A stretch of DNA of 64,000 bases from Planctomycetota bacterium (lineage in GTDB: Bacteria > Planctomycetota > PLA2): positions 62,001 to 126,000 of the forward strand of contig JAJFFH010000051.1 in assembly GCA_021776735.1 (NCBI GenBank), read 5' to 3'. Below, one piece after another: positions 53,036 to 62,047 of the stretch. Made by a program: the position numbers and the translations under genes. Within the stretch, counting starts at the first letter, position 1. The number at the start of each line of letters is the position of its first letter. The notes below the pieces were generated by a model. It saw only the letters and a list, made by a program, of their open reading frames with translations, had not been told where the DNA came from and searched no databases.

Positions 53036-53057
53036 AAAATCCGCCGAACCGGATTTT
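53036..53057. repeat. Inverted repeat downstream of gyrA
   Basis: AAAATCCG (53036-53043), loop CCGAAC, CGGATTTT (53050-53057). It lies in the 243-bp gap after the gyrA stop and could end that transcript, though the T-tract is in the stem. The arm shares CGAAAATC with 33076-33100. Nothing else in the gap is recognised. Confidence 0.5.
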
Positions 53058-53122
53058 GGTTAGGCCATGAGTGGTCGCCGGCTACGCCGGGCTCGATCCA
53101 TGAGCTGGGGCTGCTGCCCAGC

Positions 53123-55735
53123 TTACTGACCGTTCTCGGGGTCTGCCGGGGTTTCGGGGGTATCGCCGTCCGTGGGCTTTTCTTGCTCGGTTGCTTCGCC
53201 TTCACCCGTCTCCGGGGCCGGACCGTGCCCGCCCTCCGAGTCGCTCGTTTCCGGAGGCTGTTCTTCTTCCGCCGGGACAATTGCGGCTGCGATGAGGCGG
53301 TCGCCGGCCTTCAGGTTCATGACGCGGACGCCCTGGGTGTTGCGGCCGATCTGCGAGATTTCGGCGACTCTCGTGCGGATGATCATGCCGCCCGCGCTCA
53401 TGAGCACGATTTCGTCCGTCTCCTCGACGAGCGCGAGCTTGACGACCTGGCCGTTGCGGGCGGTGGTCCGCAGGTCCTTGAGGCCGAGGCCGCCGCGGGA
53501 CTGTAGGCGATAGTCCGCGATGTCCGTCCGCTTTCCGTAGCCGTTTTCCGACAGCGTGAGAACCTGGACGCCTTCACGCACGACGGCGAGGCCGACGACG
53601 TGGTCACCGTCGCGCAGCTTGATGCCGCGGACGCCGCGGGCGGTGCGGCCCATACGCCGGACGTTGGACTCCTCGAAGCGGATCGCCATGCCCGCCGCGG
53701 TGCCCATGAAGATGTGCTCGCCGCCCTCCAGCAGGCACGCGCCCAGCAGCCGGTCGTCGTCGTTGAGATCGCACGCGATGATGCCGGACTGGCGCGCCGC
53801 GTTGCGCAGCAGCGAGAGCGTGACCTTTTTTACGATGCCGGCGCGCGTGGCGAACAGGATGTCGCGGTCGTCGAACTCCTTGATCGCGAACGCGGCCGTC
53901 ACGTCCTCGCCGTCGCGCAGCTCGAGCAGGTTACGGATGTTGCGACCCGCACTTGTACGGCTGCCTTCCGGGATTTCGAACACTCGCTTGGCGAAGGCGC
54001 GCCCCTGGTTGGTCAGGAACAGCATCGTATCGTGCGTGTGGGCGCCCCAAACGTGCGTGACCACGTCCTCTTCGCGCGTGTCGGCACCGATGATGCCGCG
54101 CCCGCCGCGGCCCTGGGCGCGGTAGGTACCGAGCGACGTGCGCTTGAGGTAGCCACCCCGGCTCATCGCCACGACCACGTCGTCGGGTGCAATCAGCTCT
54201 TCGCGCTGGAACTCGACCGCCTCGTCGCTGATCGTCGACGCGCGCGGCCGACCGTGCCGCTTCTTGATCTCGGCCAGTTCATCGACGATCACGTCGAGCA
54301 CCTTGCGCTCCGAGCCGAGGAGTTCCTGGTAGTACGCGATTTTCTTGGCGAGTTCCCCGAGCTCGTCCTCGAGTCTTTGACGCTCCAGGCCGGTCAGGCG
54401 CGCCAGGGTCATCCGCAGGATCGCCTCGGCCTGCTTTACGGAGAACGCAAACTGGTCGACGAGCCGCGCCTGCGCCACCTCGGGGTTCGCGGAGGCGCGG
54501 ATCGTCTTGATGATCTCGTCGATGACGTCGAGCGCCTTGAGCAGCCCCTCGACGATGTGCGCCCGCGCCTCCGCCCGGTCGAGCAGAAAGCGGGTACGGC
54601 GTCGGACGACCTCGATCCGGTAGTCGCGGTAACACTGCAGAAGGCGCTTGAGCGTCAGCGTCTCGGGGCGGCCGCCCACAAGCGCGATCGCGTTGATGCC
54701 GAACGTCTCCTGCAGCGGCGTGTGCTTGTAGAGCAGGTTTTCGATGACCTTCGGGTCCTCGCCGCGCTTCAGCTTGATGTAGATCCGGTACGGGTTCGTG
54801 CGGTCGGCATAGTCCTCGACCTGCGTGATGCCCTCGATTACGCCCGACGTCTTGAGTTCCGCGATCTTCTTGATGATGATGTCGCGGCGGGGCGGGTAGG
54901 GAATTTCCTCGACGTGCAGGGCCCAGCGCCCCGGTCCCTCCTCCTCCTGCCGGATGCGTCCGCGCAAGATGACGCGTCCGCGCCCGGTCTCGTAGGCGTC
55001 CCAGATACCGGTGCGGCCGCAGATGATGCCCCCCGTCGGAAAGTCCGGGCCCGGCAGCACCTCCATGAGCTCCTGGAGCGTGCACTCCGGGTTGTTGATG
55101 TACATCGTGAGTGCGTCGGCGACTTCGCCCGGGTTGTGGGGCGCCATGTTGGACGCCATCCCGACGGCGATGCCGACCGAGCCGTTCACCAGCAGGTTGG
55201 GGAACTTGCCCGGCAGGACGGTCGGTTCGGTCAGCGACTCGTCGTAGTTGGGGACGAAATCGACGGTGTCGAGCTCGAGGTCGTCGAGCGCGTCCTTGGC
55301 CGCCGTGGTCAGGCGCGCCTCGGTGTACCGCATTGCGGCCGGCGGGTCGCCATCGACCGAGCCGAAGTTGCCCTGGCCGTGGACCAGCGTCGTGCGCATA
55401 TTGAACGGCTGGGCCATCCGGACCAGCGTCGGGTAGATCACCGCCTCGCCGTGGGGGTGGTAGTTGCCCGACGTATCGCCCGCGATCTTGGCGCATTTGC
55501 GGAACTTCGAGCTCGGCCCGAGGTTCAGGTCGTTCATCGCGACGAGAATCCGGCGCTGGGAGGGCTTGAGGCCGTCCCGGACATCGGGCAGCGCCCGCGA
55601 GACGATGACGCTCATCGCGTACCGGAGGTACGACGTCTTCATCTCGTCTTCGATGAGCAGGTCGCGAACTTTATCCGGGGGGTCGCGGCCCAGATCCGAC
55701 GTCTGACCGTCGGGCGTCTGATTGTCGTCAGTCAT
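53123..55735 (-). CDS. gyrA: DNA gyrase subunit A
   Basis: The protein has 870 residues. The catalytic Tyr137 is in [10 protein letters not shown] (E. coli Tyr122). [14 protein letters not shown] and GNFGSVDGD flank the winged-helix region. The C-terminal beta-pinwheel has a GyrA box, QGRGGRGI, so this is GyrA, not ParC. The quinolone pocket reads [11 protein letters not shown]: the positions of E. coli Ser83 and Asp87 are Ala98 and Pro102. The last 45 residues are an acidic Glu/Pro tail that holds one dispersed-repeat copy (TDGD). gyrB is not in the window. Confidence 0.97.
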   Translation of the reverse strand: MTDDNQTPDGQTSDLGRDPPDKVRDLLIEDEMKTSYLRYAMSVIVSRALPDVRDGLKPSQRRILVAMNDLNLGPSSKFRKCAKIAGDTSGNYHPHGEAVIYPTLVRMAQPFNMRTTLVHGQGNFGSVDGDPPAAMRYTEARLTTAAKDALDDLELDTVDFVPNYDESLTEPTVLPGKFPNLLVNGSVGIAVGMASNMAPHNPGEVADALTMYINNPECTLQELMEVLPGPDFPTGGIICGRTGIWDAYETGRGRVILRGRIRQEEEGPGRWALHVEEIPYPPRRDIIIKKIAELKTSGVIEGITQVEDYADRTNPYRIYIKLKRGEDPKVIENLLYKHTPLQETFGINAIALVGGRPETLTLKRLLQCYRDYRIEVVRRRTRFLLDRAEARAHIVEGLLKALDVIDEIIKTIRASANPEVAQARLVDQFAFSVKQAEAILRMTLARLTGLERQRLEDELGELAKKIAYYQELLGSERKVLDVIVDELAEIKKRHGRPRASTISDEAVEFQREELIAPDDVVVAMSRGGYLKRTSLGTYRAQGRGGRGIIGADTREEDVVTHVWGAHTHDTMLFLTNQGRAFAKRVFEIPEGSRTSAGRNIRNLLELRDGEDVTAAFAIKEFDDRDILFATRAGIVKKVTLSLLRNAARQSGIIACDLNDDDRLLGACLLEGGEHIFMGTAAGMAIRFEESNVRRMGRTARGVRGIKLRDGDHVVGLAVVREGVQVLTLSENGYGKRTDIADYRLQSRGGLGLKDLRTTARNGQVVKLALVEETDEIVLMSAGGMIIRTRVAEISQIGRNTQGVRVMNLKAGDRLIAAAIVPAEEEQPPETSDSEGGHGPAPETGEGEATEQEKPTDGDTPETPADPENGQ
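53162..53173 (-). repeat. Dispersed repeat copy 13, in the gyrA acidic tail
   Basis: Sense strand, read as TDGD after KP. Upstream flank AAGAAAAGCCC matches the extended consensus. Confidence 0.8.
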
Positions 55736-55768
55736 GGCGAAACCCGTACACTATCACCCCTCCCCCCC

Positions 55769-56689
55769 GTGCGAAGACTTGCCCTCGTAGCCGCCCCCGT
55801 CGCCGTCTTGGCGTGGTTTCTCGGCGCGTGCAGCCGCGACGAACCCGGGCCGAAACCCCCGTCGGAGACCCCGGGCCCGGCGCTCCGAACGATCCTTCTC
55901 GCCGGTACGCCGCGCGACCGCGGCCGCACCCACGGCACCGGGCTCAAAGCCGAAATCGGGGTGTGGCTCGACCGGGTCCGTCCGGCCGACGACGCGACGG
56001 CGCACTTTGCGATCGAGACCTGCGGCGCCCGAATCTGGCCACGGATTCCGCCGACGTTCCAGGAGGAAATCGAAGGCGTCGCCGAAGGCGCGGACCGGAC
56101 CCGCCACGAAATCCTGTTCCTGACCACGCGGTTCGAGCTGCACGAGTTCGGGATGGGCGGTCGGGTCGGGAGAACCGGGATCGTCGGGGCGCGCGTCGAG
56201 GCGGACCCGGACAACACGGTGGCGAAACTCTGGATCGCCCCCACGCGGCGAGGTGGGGCGGGAAAAGAGGCGGAAAAAAGCCGACGGACGGCGATCTCTG
56301 CTCAAGACCTCATCGTTTTTGTCCACACCGGCAAGGGCGGCAAGGAACAGCGGGTTGTGGCGCTCCCGGGCATGGTGGGCGCGTTCTTGGTCCACGGTGG
56401 CCGCGTGGCCGTCACGGCCCGCCCTCGGCCGTCCGAGTCCGCCGTCGTGTTGACCGGCGTGCCTTGGCCGTTCGTCGTCCGCATGCTGGCGGACGGAGCC
56501 GAGCTTCCGGCGGTCAACATCTCCTGCTCGTATTCCGTCGCTCGCGACGGCAAGGCGGGGGTATGGGCGGCCACGACCTCGCGTTCCCGGGTGGAGTTCG
56601 TTGAGGCGCAGGGTCCGGAGCCCGCGCTGCGAACGGGGCTGTTGATCCGCGTGGACGAATTTGCCGTCACCACCATGCGCCATGAATAG
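55769..56689 (+). CDS. C45-family-like lipoprotein lacking the nucleophile Cys
   Basis: The protein has 306 residues from GTG 55769. The type II signal peptide ends in lipobox LGAC (Cys21). The mature protein follows the C45 (acyl-CoA:6-APA acyltransferase) plan: LAGTPRDRGRTHG, EEIEGVAEGADRTRHEILFL, and VVALPGMVGAFLVHGGRVAVT near the end. In active members a Cys starts the mature beta subunit in a GCTS-like motif after the FEL strand; here the aligned position is Arg135 (GRTGIVG). It is therefore probably inactive as an autoprocessing enzyme. An insert around residues 168-180 (AEKSRRTA) coincides with a dispersed-repeat copy. Divergent from gyrA over 33 bases. Confidence 0.7.
   Translation: MRRLALVAAPVAVLAWFLGACSRDEPGPKPPSETPGPALRTILLAGTPRDRGRTHGTGLKAEIGVWLDRVRPADDATAHFAIETCGARIWPRIPPTFQEEIEGVAEGADRTRHEILFLTTRFELHEFGMGGRVGRTGIVGARVEADPDNTVAKLWIAPTRRGGAGKEAEKSRRTAISAQDLIVFVHTGKGGKEQRVVALPGMVGAFLVHGGRVAVTARPRPSESAVVLTGVPWPFVVRMLADGAELPAVNISCSYSVARDGKAGVWAATTSRSRVEFVEAQGPEPALRTGLLIRVDEFAVTTMRHE
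56284..56295 (+). repeat. Dispersed repeat copy 14, inside the C45-like gene
   Basis: Sense strand, with GAAAAAAGCCG before the core. With its flank it is 24 of 26 bases identical to copy 9. Confidence 0.85.
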
Positions 56690-56716
56690 GGGCGGGCGGG
56701 GTATGATCGCAGCCCC

Positions 56717-57712
56717 ATGCGTAGCCTTTTTTGCCTTCTCGCCGTGGCGGCGGTCGTCGCGGCTCAAGACAAGGAGCCGGACAAAAAAGGACCGGCGAAG
56801 AACGCCAAGAAGGCGCCCGCCAGTCCCGCCTACAAGAACAACGACCTGAAGCTCAAGTTTTCAGGCGTTTACGGCTGGGAGAAGAAGGCAGCCGGAGGCT
56901 CAGGCGCTTGGACCGAACTCGTGCGCTACACGTTCGAGCAGTTCGGCGCTCGGGTCGTGCTTTTGGTCCGGGACAATCCGCACGGCAGTTTTCCGGAGTT
57001 GCGGAGCGCTCTCGAGGCGGAATTCAAGGCCGGCGGCCACCGCGAGGCGCAGTTTCGCGAGGCGTCGATGAAGCGTGGCCTGAAACTGCCCGCCATCGAG
57101 GTCGAGGCGCTGCGCACCGTGGAGACCCCCGAGGGAAAAAAGCGCGAGTTCGTCGTCATGACGCGCACGTATTTTGGGAAAAGCAGGCTGTTCAGGGTGT
57201 CGTGCAACGTGCGGCGAGCGCGGGCCAAGCGTGTTCGCGACCTGCTGCAAAGCGCGATGGCGGGCCTCGAAGTCACCTCTGAGGACGAGAAGATCCTGCG
57301 CGGCCAGCTCTTTCAAAGCAACCGCGGTCGCTACTCGTGCGTGGTGCCCGAGGGCTTCACTCCGGTGCTGCCCGCGCGCCCCGGCTACGACATGCGCTTT
57401 GCCCCGCGGCGCGGCGGGGTCTCGGTCATCGTGTTCGCCTACATCTTCGAAGGCGATAACGCGGACCACCTCGACGAACTCATCGATTTCTACGGCGAGG
57501 ATTTCAAGGTGGGCAAGGAGGCCGCCAAAACCATGGGTGGTACCGGCTTCAGCGGCACCGTCAAGCGCAAGGGCGCGGTGACCCGGATTGCGGGCAGGGT
57601 GGTCAAGAACCGTGTCTGGCGGGTCCACACCGCCGGTCCGGAAAGCCGCCAAAAGGACGTCGATCGCGTCCACGCCGAATTCCTGAAGGGATTCAGGCCC
57701 TCGTCGCGGTGA
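56717..57712 (+). CDS. Exported protein, same LP-x-GW-like group
   Basis: The protein has 331 residues. Signal peptide SLFCLLAVAAVVAAQ, then a Lys-rich linker. Domain 1 starts DLKLKFSGVYGWEKKA, domain 2 SCVVPEGFTPVLPARPGYDM, with the same alternation of strands and helices seen in the genes at 48822-52879. It is on the opposite strand and 4 kb away, across gyrA. GTGA coupling links it to the TPR gene that follows. Function unknown. Confidence 0.62.
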   Translation: MRSLFCLLAVAAVVAAQDKEPDKKGPAKNAKKAPASPAYKNNDLKLKFSGVYGWEKKAAGGSGAWTELVRYTFEQFGARVVLLVRDNPHGSFPELRSALEAEFKAGGHREAQFREASMKRGLKLPAIEVEALRTVETPEGKKREFVVMTRTYFGKSRLFRVSCNVRRARAKRVRDLLQSAMAGLEVTSEDEKILRGQLFQSNRGRYSCVVPEGFTPVLPARPGYDMRFAPRRGGVSVIVFAYIFEGDNADHLDELIDFYGEDFKVGKEAAKTMGGTGFSGTVKRKGAVTRIAGRVVKNRVWRVHTAGPESRQKDVDRVHAEFLKGFRPSSR

Positions 57713-58581
57713 GGGCCCTCCCGCTCATCCTGTGCGGAGTCCTCGGCGGTGTTGCCGGCGGATTCCTCGTCGGCATCCTCGACGACGACGACCCGCAGAA
57801 GCGCACGACGACCACGGCACGGCGCGAGCGTGACACCGGGTTGGCGGCCCGCGTCGCGGCTCTCGAGGCGCAGGCCGAAACCTGGGCGCGGCGCAAGACC
57901 TTGGCTTCGGAGGGGGGCGGGGGCGTCACGCCGGACGCTTCGGAGGAGCCGGACGCCAGGAAAACGCCGCCCGACAGCCCCGCCGAGAGAGCGACGGACA
58001 GGCCCGAGGCCCAAAAACCGGCTGCGCTGGTGTCCTGGCTCGTCGGACAGGGTTCATTCGGTGGGTCCGAGGCGAACCGGATGTTCGGCTGGATGTCGCG
58101 CCAAAAGGAACGGATTCCCGAACTTCTTGCCGGCTTGAAAAAGGCCCTTGCGGCGGACCCGAAGAACGCGGACCTTCACGCGGCGCTGGCGACGGCCTAC
58201 GTCGGCCAGCTCCAGTTCAATACCCCTGCCGGCGCGCAGCAGGGACCCGTGTGGATGCAGGCCGACGCCGCGTACAAAAAAGCGATCGAGCTCGATACCG
58301 AGCACTGGCAGGCCCGTTTCGGGCGTGCGTTCGGCACCTCCTTTATCCCGGTCCAGTTCGGGCAGCGCCCCAACGCGATCCGGCAGTTCGAGAAGCTGCG
58401 GGGAATCCAGGAGGGGCGCGCACCGGAAAAGGGTTTTGCGCAGACCTACGCACAGCTCGGAAGACTGTACGCGGAGGCTGGTAACGTCGCGAAAGCACGC
58501 AAGGTCCTCAAGGCCGGGCAGGAGCTGTTCCCCGAGGACCGGCAGATCCGGGCGCAACTCGAGGTCTCAGAAAAGAAGTAG
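57709..58581 (+). CDS. Membrane-anchored TPR protein
   Basis: The protein has 290 residues from GTG 57709, which overlaps the preceding TGA. Residues 4-24 (LPLILCGVLGGVAGGFLVGIL) form an anchor or signal segment. A coiled-coil-like stretch and an acidic linker precede a C-terminal TPR region: LLAGLKKALAADPKNADLHAALATAYVG, AYKKAIELDTEHWQARFG and YAQLGRLYAEAGNVAKARKVL. It probably binds a protein partner in the periplasm. ACP follows 18 bases downstream but is unlikely to be related in function. Confidence 0.8.
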   Translation: MRALPLILCGVLGGVAGGFLVGILDDDDPQKRTTTTARRERDTGLAARVAALEAQAETWARRKTLASEGGGGVTPDASEEPDARKTPPDSPAERATDRPEAQKPAALVSWLVGQGSFGGSEANRMFGWMSRQKERIPELLAGLKKALAADPKNADLHAALATAYVGQLQFNTPAGAQQGPVWMQADAAYKKAIELDTEHWQARFGRAFGTSFIPVQFGQRPNAIRQFEKLRGIQEGRAPEKGFAQTYAQLGRLYAEAGNVAKARKVLKAGQELFPEDRQIRAQLEVSEKK

Positions 58582-58599
58582 GCGACAAAGAAGTAGGCG

Positions 58600-58863
58600 A
58601 TGGCAACCGAGAACAATCAAGAGATCGACACGACCTTGAAGGAGCTGTTCTCGGAGCTGCTCCGCGTCGAGGAAGACAAGCTCACGCTCGAAGCGAAGCT
58701 GATGGAGGATCTCGAATTGGACTCCCTCGACCGCATCGAGATCGTCTCAGCGATCGAGGACAAGTTCGACGTCCAGATCCCGGATGAGACCCTGAAGGAC
58801 ATCCAGACCTACGGCGACATCATCGACGGCCTCACGACCGCCCTCGCCGCCAAGGGCGCGTAG
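58600..58863 (+). CDS. acpP: Acyl carrier protein
   Basis: The protein has 87 residues. LMEDLELDSLDRIEIVSAIEDKFDVQIPDE is the canonical ACP core with phosphopantetheine Ser42 in DSLD. It carries growing acyl chains for fatty-acid and lipid A synthesis. The N-terminal ATENNQEIDTTLKE is slightly longer than in E. coli. The usual fab gene cluster is absent, but fabF lies 0.9 kb downstream on the other strand. I keep the name acpP for the family; an ACP for a special pathway cannot be ruled out. Confidence 0.9.
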   Translation: MATENNQEIDTTLKELFSELLRVEEDKLTLEAKLMEDLELDSLDRIEIVSAIEDKFDVQIPDETLKDIQTYGDIIDGLTTALAAKGA

Positions 58864-58865
58864 GC

Positions 58866-59426
58866 CTACTTCTTGCGCTTGCCGTTTTCGTACTGGACGC
58901 GCGAGGCCACACGTCCGTTCGCGTCCCAAGTCGTCCAGGTGCCGTGGGCCACGCCGTTCTTGAAGTGGCGTTGCTCCTTTTTCTTGCCGGACTTGAACCA
59001 GTAGTTCCACCGGCCCGCCTGCTTCTCGTTTTTCCATTTGCCCTTGTAGTGGACCTTGCCGTTGTCGTGGTACGCGATCTGGGTCTGCGCGGGCGCCTTG
59101 CCGTTCTTGCCGACCTTCCATTGCGTGTGGAACGCACCGTTGTCGTGCCACGACTTCCAGGTGCCGGCCGAGAGCTTGCCTCTGGCGTAGACCCAGTCGA
59201 ACTTGACCTTGCCGTTGCTGTGCCACTCCACGCGACGACCGTGCCGCCCCTTGCGAAACCCCTCCACGCTGCGCTTCGCGCCGGTGTCGTAGAAGGTGCG
59301 CCAGGTACCGGTGCGCCTACCGCCCGTGTATTCGCCTTGGGCCTTGATCTTCCCGTTGGGCCACTTCTCGACGAACGGACCATCGGCCGGCGCGGCAAAA
59401 ACGAGCGCCAAAACCAAAGCAAGCAT
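58866..59426 (-). CDS. Exported MORN-like (YwqK-type) repeat protein
   Basis: The protein has 186 residues from ATG 59426 (GTG 59432 is an alternative). A short signal peptide (LALVLALVFAAPADG) precedes about seven repeats of the form W-x-NGK-x-K-x-GxY/W-x-GxxxGxW: EKWPNGKIKAQGEYTGGRRTG, EWHSNGKVKFDWVYARG, YHDNGKVHYKGKWKNEKQ and TWDANGRVASRVQYENG. This is the 'toxin-antitoxin YwqK' antitoxin-type repeat family, where the toxin link is uncertain. It is convergent with acpP with 2 bases between the stops. Confidence 0.85.
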   Translation of the reverse strand: MLALVLALVFAAPADGPFVEKWPNGKIKAQGEYTGGRRTGTWRTFYDTGAKRSVEGFRKGRHGRRVEWHSNGKVKFDWVYARGKLSAGTWKSWHDNGAFHTQWKVGKNGKAPAQTQIAYHDNGKVHYKGKWKNEKQAGRWNYWFKSGKKKEQRHFKNGVAHGTWTTWDANGRVASRVQYENGKRKK

Positions 59427-59729
59427 GTGCACGCCGGTATAGACCCGTCAGCCGTCGCTTCGGGATGCGATCGATAACGTGTCCACCGGAACGGACCGCA
59501 AGTAGATCCCGCCGCGTGTATGCCACCCGACCCCGACGCCGAACCCAAGCCACCGCGACGTGATCCATGATGAAAGAAAACCACGAAGCACACGAAGAGC
59601 ACGAAGAATAGAGATGAATGAGGATGCACGAGGGGCCGCGTTGCGCGCGGGGATCAGCCCGGGATCAGCCCCCGTATCCACGCGGGAACGAGGCGCCGGA
59701 CCTGGAACCCCGGGAGGCCGGAGCGCGCC
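59427..59729. other. Intergenic region with a short HEEHEE-type tandem repeat
   Basis: About 300 bases between the MORN-like gene and fabF, two genes on the same strand. The only clear structure is the 9-bp tandem at 59582-59608. No promoter or terminator stands out. Confidence 0.5.
59582..59608. repeat. 9-bp tandem repeat, three units
   Basis: CACGAAGCA, CACGAAGAG, CACGAAGAA in a row. On the plus strand it reads HEEHEE-like. Similar cacgaag tandems are known, from general knowledge, as dispersed repeats in many environmental bacterial genomes. Confidence 0.65.
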
Positions 59730-60947
59730 CTACGCGCGGCGCAGCACCAGCACCGAGTTTTGTCCGCCGAATCCGAAGCTGTTGGTCATCGCGTACTTGA
59801 GGTTGGCGGGTCGGGGGGCGTCGTCGGCGACGTAGTCCAGGTCGCAGTCGGGATCGCCGGGGATGAAGTTGCGGGTCGGGATGATGAGCTGGTCGTGCAG
59901 CGTCAGCGCTGTCACGGCCAGCTCGATCGCGCCCGCGGCGCCCATGGCGTGGCCCAGGTGGCCCTTCACGCTGGAGACCGGCAGCGTGCGCGCGTGATCG
60001 CCGAACGCTTCCTTGATGACCGCCGTTTCGTTGGCGTCGTTGGCGAGGGTGCCCGTGCCGTGGGCGTTGAGATAGTCGATCGCGTCCGGCTTCAGGCCGG
60101 CGTCTTCGAGTGCGGCGCGGATCGCCTCGACTTCGCCCGGCACCGTCGGGCCGACAATGTTGGTGGCGTCGTTGGTGGCTCCGACACCGACGATTTCGGC
60201 GTAGATGCGCGCGCCGCGCGCGACCGCCCGCTCCCATTCCTCGAGCACGAACAGTGCTGCTCCTTCCCCCGCGACCAGGCCCTGCCGGCCCTTGGAAAAG
60301 GGGCGCGAGGCCTCGGGCGACTTTTCGCGCGACAAGACGCGCAGCCGGTTCCACGCGGCTATGGTTGATCGGTTGAAGATGTAGTCGGCGCCGCCGGTGA
60401 GGCACGCGTCGATCGTGCCCGCGCGGATTTGCTGCACGGCGAGACCGGCGGCGATCGCCCCGGAAGAGCACGCCGTCGAGACCGTGAAGTTGATCCCGCG
60501 CGCCCCGAACCGGATGGCGAGGTGGCTGGCCGCGGCGTTGGGCATCTGCCGCGGCACGGTGACGGGCTTCAGCGCTTTCCAGCCGTCCTGAAAGTAGCCG
60601 CGAAACATCTCCTCGAAGTCGAATGTCGCGCCGTAGCCCGTGCCGAGAATCGTGCCGGTGCGGTCGGAGGGCGGCGTGGCGCCGGCGTCCTCCACGGCGA
60701 GTTGACCCGCCATGACCGTGAGCTTGGTGTTATGCGCCCACAGCGCGGCGGCCTTGCCGTCGAGGTACTGGTCCCAGTCGACTTCCGGAAGCTGTGCGTA
60801 GTGCGTGACGGGAATGCCCTCGAGGTCGAGGCCGTGGGGCTCCCGGACACCGGATCTCCCCTCCCGCAACCCACCCCACATTTTTTCAACGCCGATCCCG
60901 AGGGAAGTGACGGTTCCGATTCCGGTCAGGGCGACACGGCGAGCCAT
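59730..60947 (-). CDS. fabF: Beta-ketoacyl-ACP synthase II
   Basis: The protein has 405 residues from ATG 60947 (GTG 60950 just before). Cys160 in VSTACSSGA is the acyl-binding nucleophile; the two His residues are in YLNAHGTGT and SVKGHLGHAMGAAG; the C-terminal NSFGFGGQNSVLVL is typical. It extends acyl-ACP in fatty-acid synthesis. The first half differs from E. coli FabF (EMFRGYFQDGWKAL region), and together with the isolated setting this could mean a specialised ketosynthase, for example for secondary lipids. ACP lies nearby. Confidence 0.92.
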   Translation of the reverse strand: MARRVALTGIGTVTSLGIGVEKMWGGLREGRSGVREPHGLDLEGIPVTHYAQLPEVDWDQYLDGKAAALWAHNTKLTVMAGQLAVEDAGATPPSDRTGTILGTGYGATFDFEEMFRGYFQDGWKALKPVTVPRQMPNAAASHLAIRFGARGINFTVSTACSSGAIAAGLAVQQIRAGTIDACLTGGADYIFNRSTIAAWNRLRVLSREKSPEASRPFSKGRQGLVAGEGAALFVLEEWERAVARGARIYAEIVGVGATNDATNIVGPTVPGEVEAIRAALEDAGLKPDAIDYLNAHGTGTLANDANETAVIKEAFGDHARTLPVSSVKGHLGHAMGAAGAIELAVTALTLHDQLIIPTRNFIPGDPDCDLDYVADDAPRPANLKYAMTNSFGFGGQNSVLVLRRA

Positions 60948-60994
60948 CACGGTATTGGAGCAAAAGGAGAGCCTGCCTGATAACGTTCGGCGCC

Positions 60995-62038
60995 GTGCGG
61001 GTCCTGATGGTCGATGGGGCGGACAAGACCCCTTACTTGAGCCGGCTCGTGGCCGCGCTCGCGATCCGCGGCGTCACCATGCACTACGCCGCCGATCCGG
61101 AGTGGAAGGACTTCGCGGCGCTGCGGGCAGCCGGCGTCGTGTGCCATCCGTTCCGCAACCGCCACAAGCTCGACCTGCGCGCGCGCTGGTTCCTGCGCCG
61201 GCTGATCGACCGGCACGACATCGAGATCATCCATACGATCGCCGGGCGGGACTCCTACCAGGGACTGAAGGCCCGCCGCCGTCGTGATGTGCGCGTTTTT
61301 GTGCGGCGCGGCGCGTACTCGCCGATCAGCCGCTTCGATCCGTCGGACCGCACGATTTACGGCGCGCGCGGCGGAGACCGGTTCATCGTGGTGAGCCGGG
61401 ATCTTGCGCGTCACATGGAGGCGCAGGGCCTCGCCCGCGAGCGCATCACGCAGGTCTATACCGGCATCTGGAGCCCGGAGCTGGACGTGCCTGCTGCGGC
61501 TCTCGATGTGCCGCAACCGGTGCTGCTGCTGGTCGGCACGTTGCGTCCGGTGAAAGGCTTTCCGTATCTGCTGGACGCGCTGGCGCTCGTGACGCGGCCG
61601 TTTCAGCTCCTCGTCGCCGGCCGTGGGTACGAATCGATGCGCGAGGAAATCGTGCGCCGCGGGCTGGCGGACAAGGTCACCCTGCTCGGTCATGTTCCGG
61701 ATGTCATCGGCCTCATCCGCGCGGCCGACGTGATGGTGTTGCCGTCGCGGATCGACGCGCTGCCCCGCGCCGTGATTGAAGCGACGGTCGTCGGAACCCC
61801 GGTGATCGCGACGCGCGTCGGCGGCGTGCCGGAGATTCTCGACGACGGCCGTGCCGGCCGGCTTGTTGATCCCGCGGACCCCCGTTCCCTGGCCGAGACT
61901 CTCACGCGCGACCTCGACGATCCCGCCGAGCTGCGTGCGCTGGCGGTCCACGCGCAGGAGCGCAACCGCGAGATGTTTGGCTTGGACCGCTGCGCTGGAA
62001 TCCACGTTTCGCTCTACGAGGAAGCGTTAGCGCGATAA
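60995..62038 (+). CDS. Family GT4 glycosyltransferase
   Basis: The protein has 347 residues from GTG 60995. The GT-B donor domain is typical: VLLLVGTLRPVKGFPYLLDAL (G-x-x-x-x-x-KG), LLVAGRGYESM, DVMVLPSRIDALPRAVIEATVVGTPVIATRVGGVPEIL with the E-x7 helix. The N-terminal acceptor domain is short. No signal peptide. It is 9 bases from the following secreted protein and divergent from fabF over 47 bases. It is likely a cell-envelope glycan enzyme, but it lies far from the LPS cluster. Confidence 0.9.
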   Translation: MRVLMVDGADKTPYLSRLVAALAIRGVTMHYAADPEWKDFAALRAAGVVCHPFRNRHKLDLRARWFLRRLIDRHDIEIIHTIAGRDSYQGLKARRRRDVRVFVRRGAYSPISRFDPSDRTIYGARGGDRFIVVSRDLARHMEAQGLARERITQVYTGIWSPELDVPAAALDVPQPVLLLVGTLRPVKGFPYLLDALALVTRPFQLLVAGRGYESMREEIVRRGLADKVTLLGHVPDVIGLIRAADVMVLPSRIDALPRAVIEATVVGTPVIATRVGGVPEILDDGRAGRLVDPADPRSLAETLTRDLDDPAELRALAVHAQERNREMFGLDRCAGIHVSLYEEALAR

Positions 62039-62047
62039 AATCGAATC

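Noticed and set aside
53600-56689. Long plus-strand open frame of about 1,000 residues antisense to gyrA
   Set aside because: It is the antisense of a certain gene in very G+C-rich DNA; only its last part (from 55769) is a gene, shown by the lipoprotein signal there.
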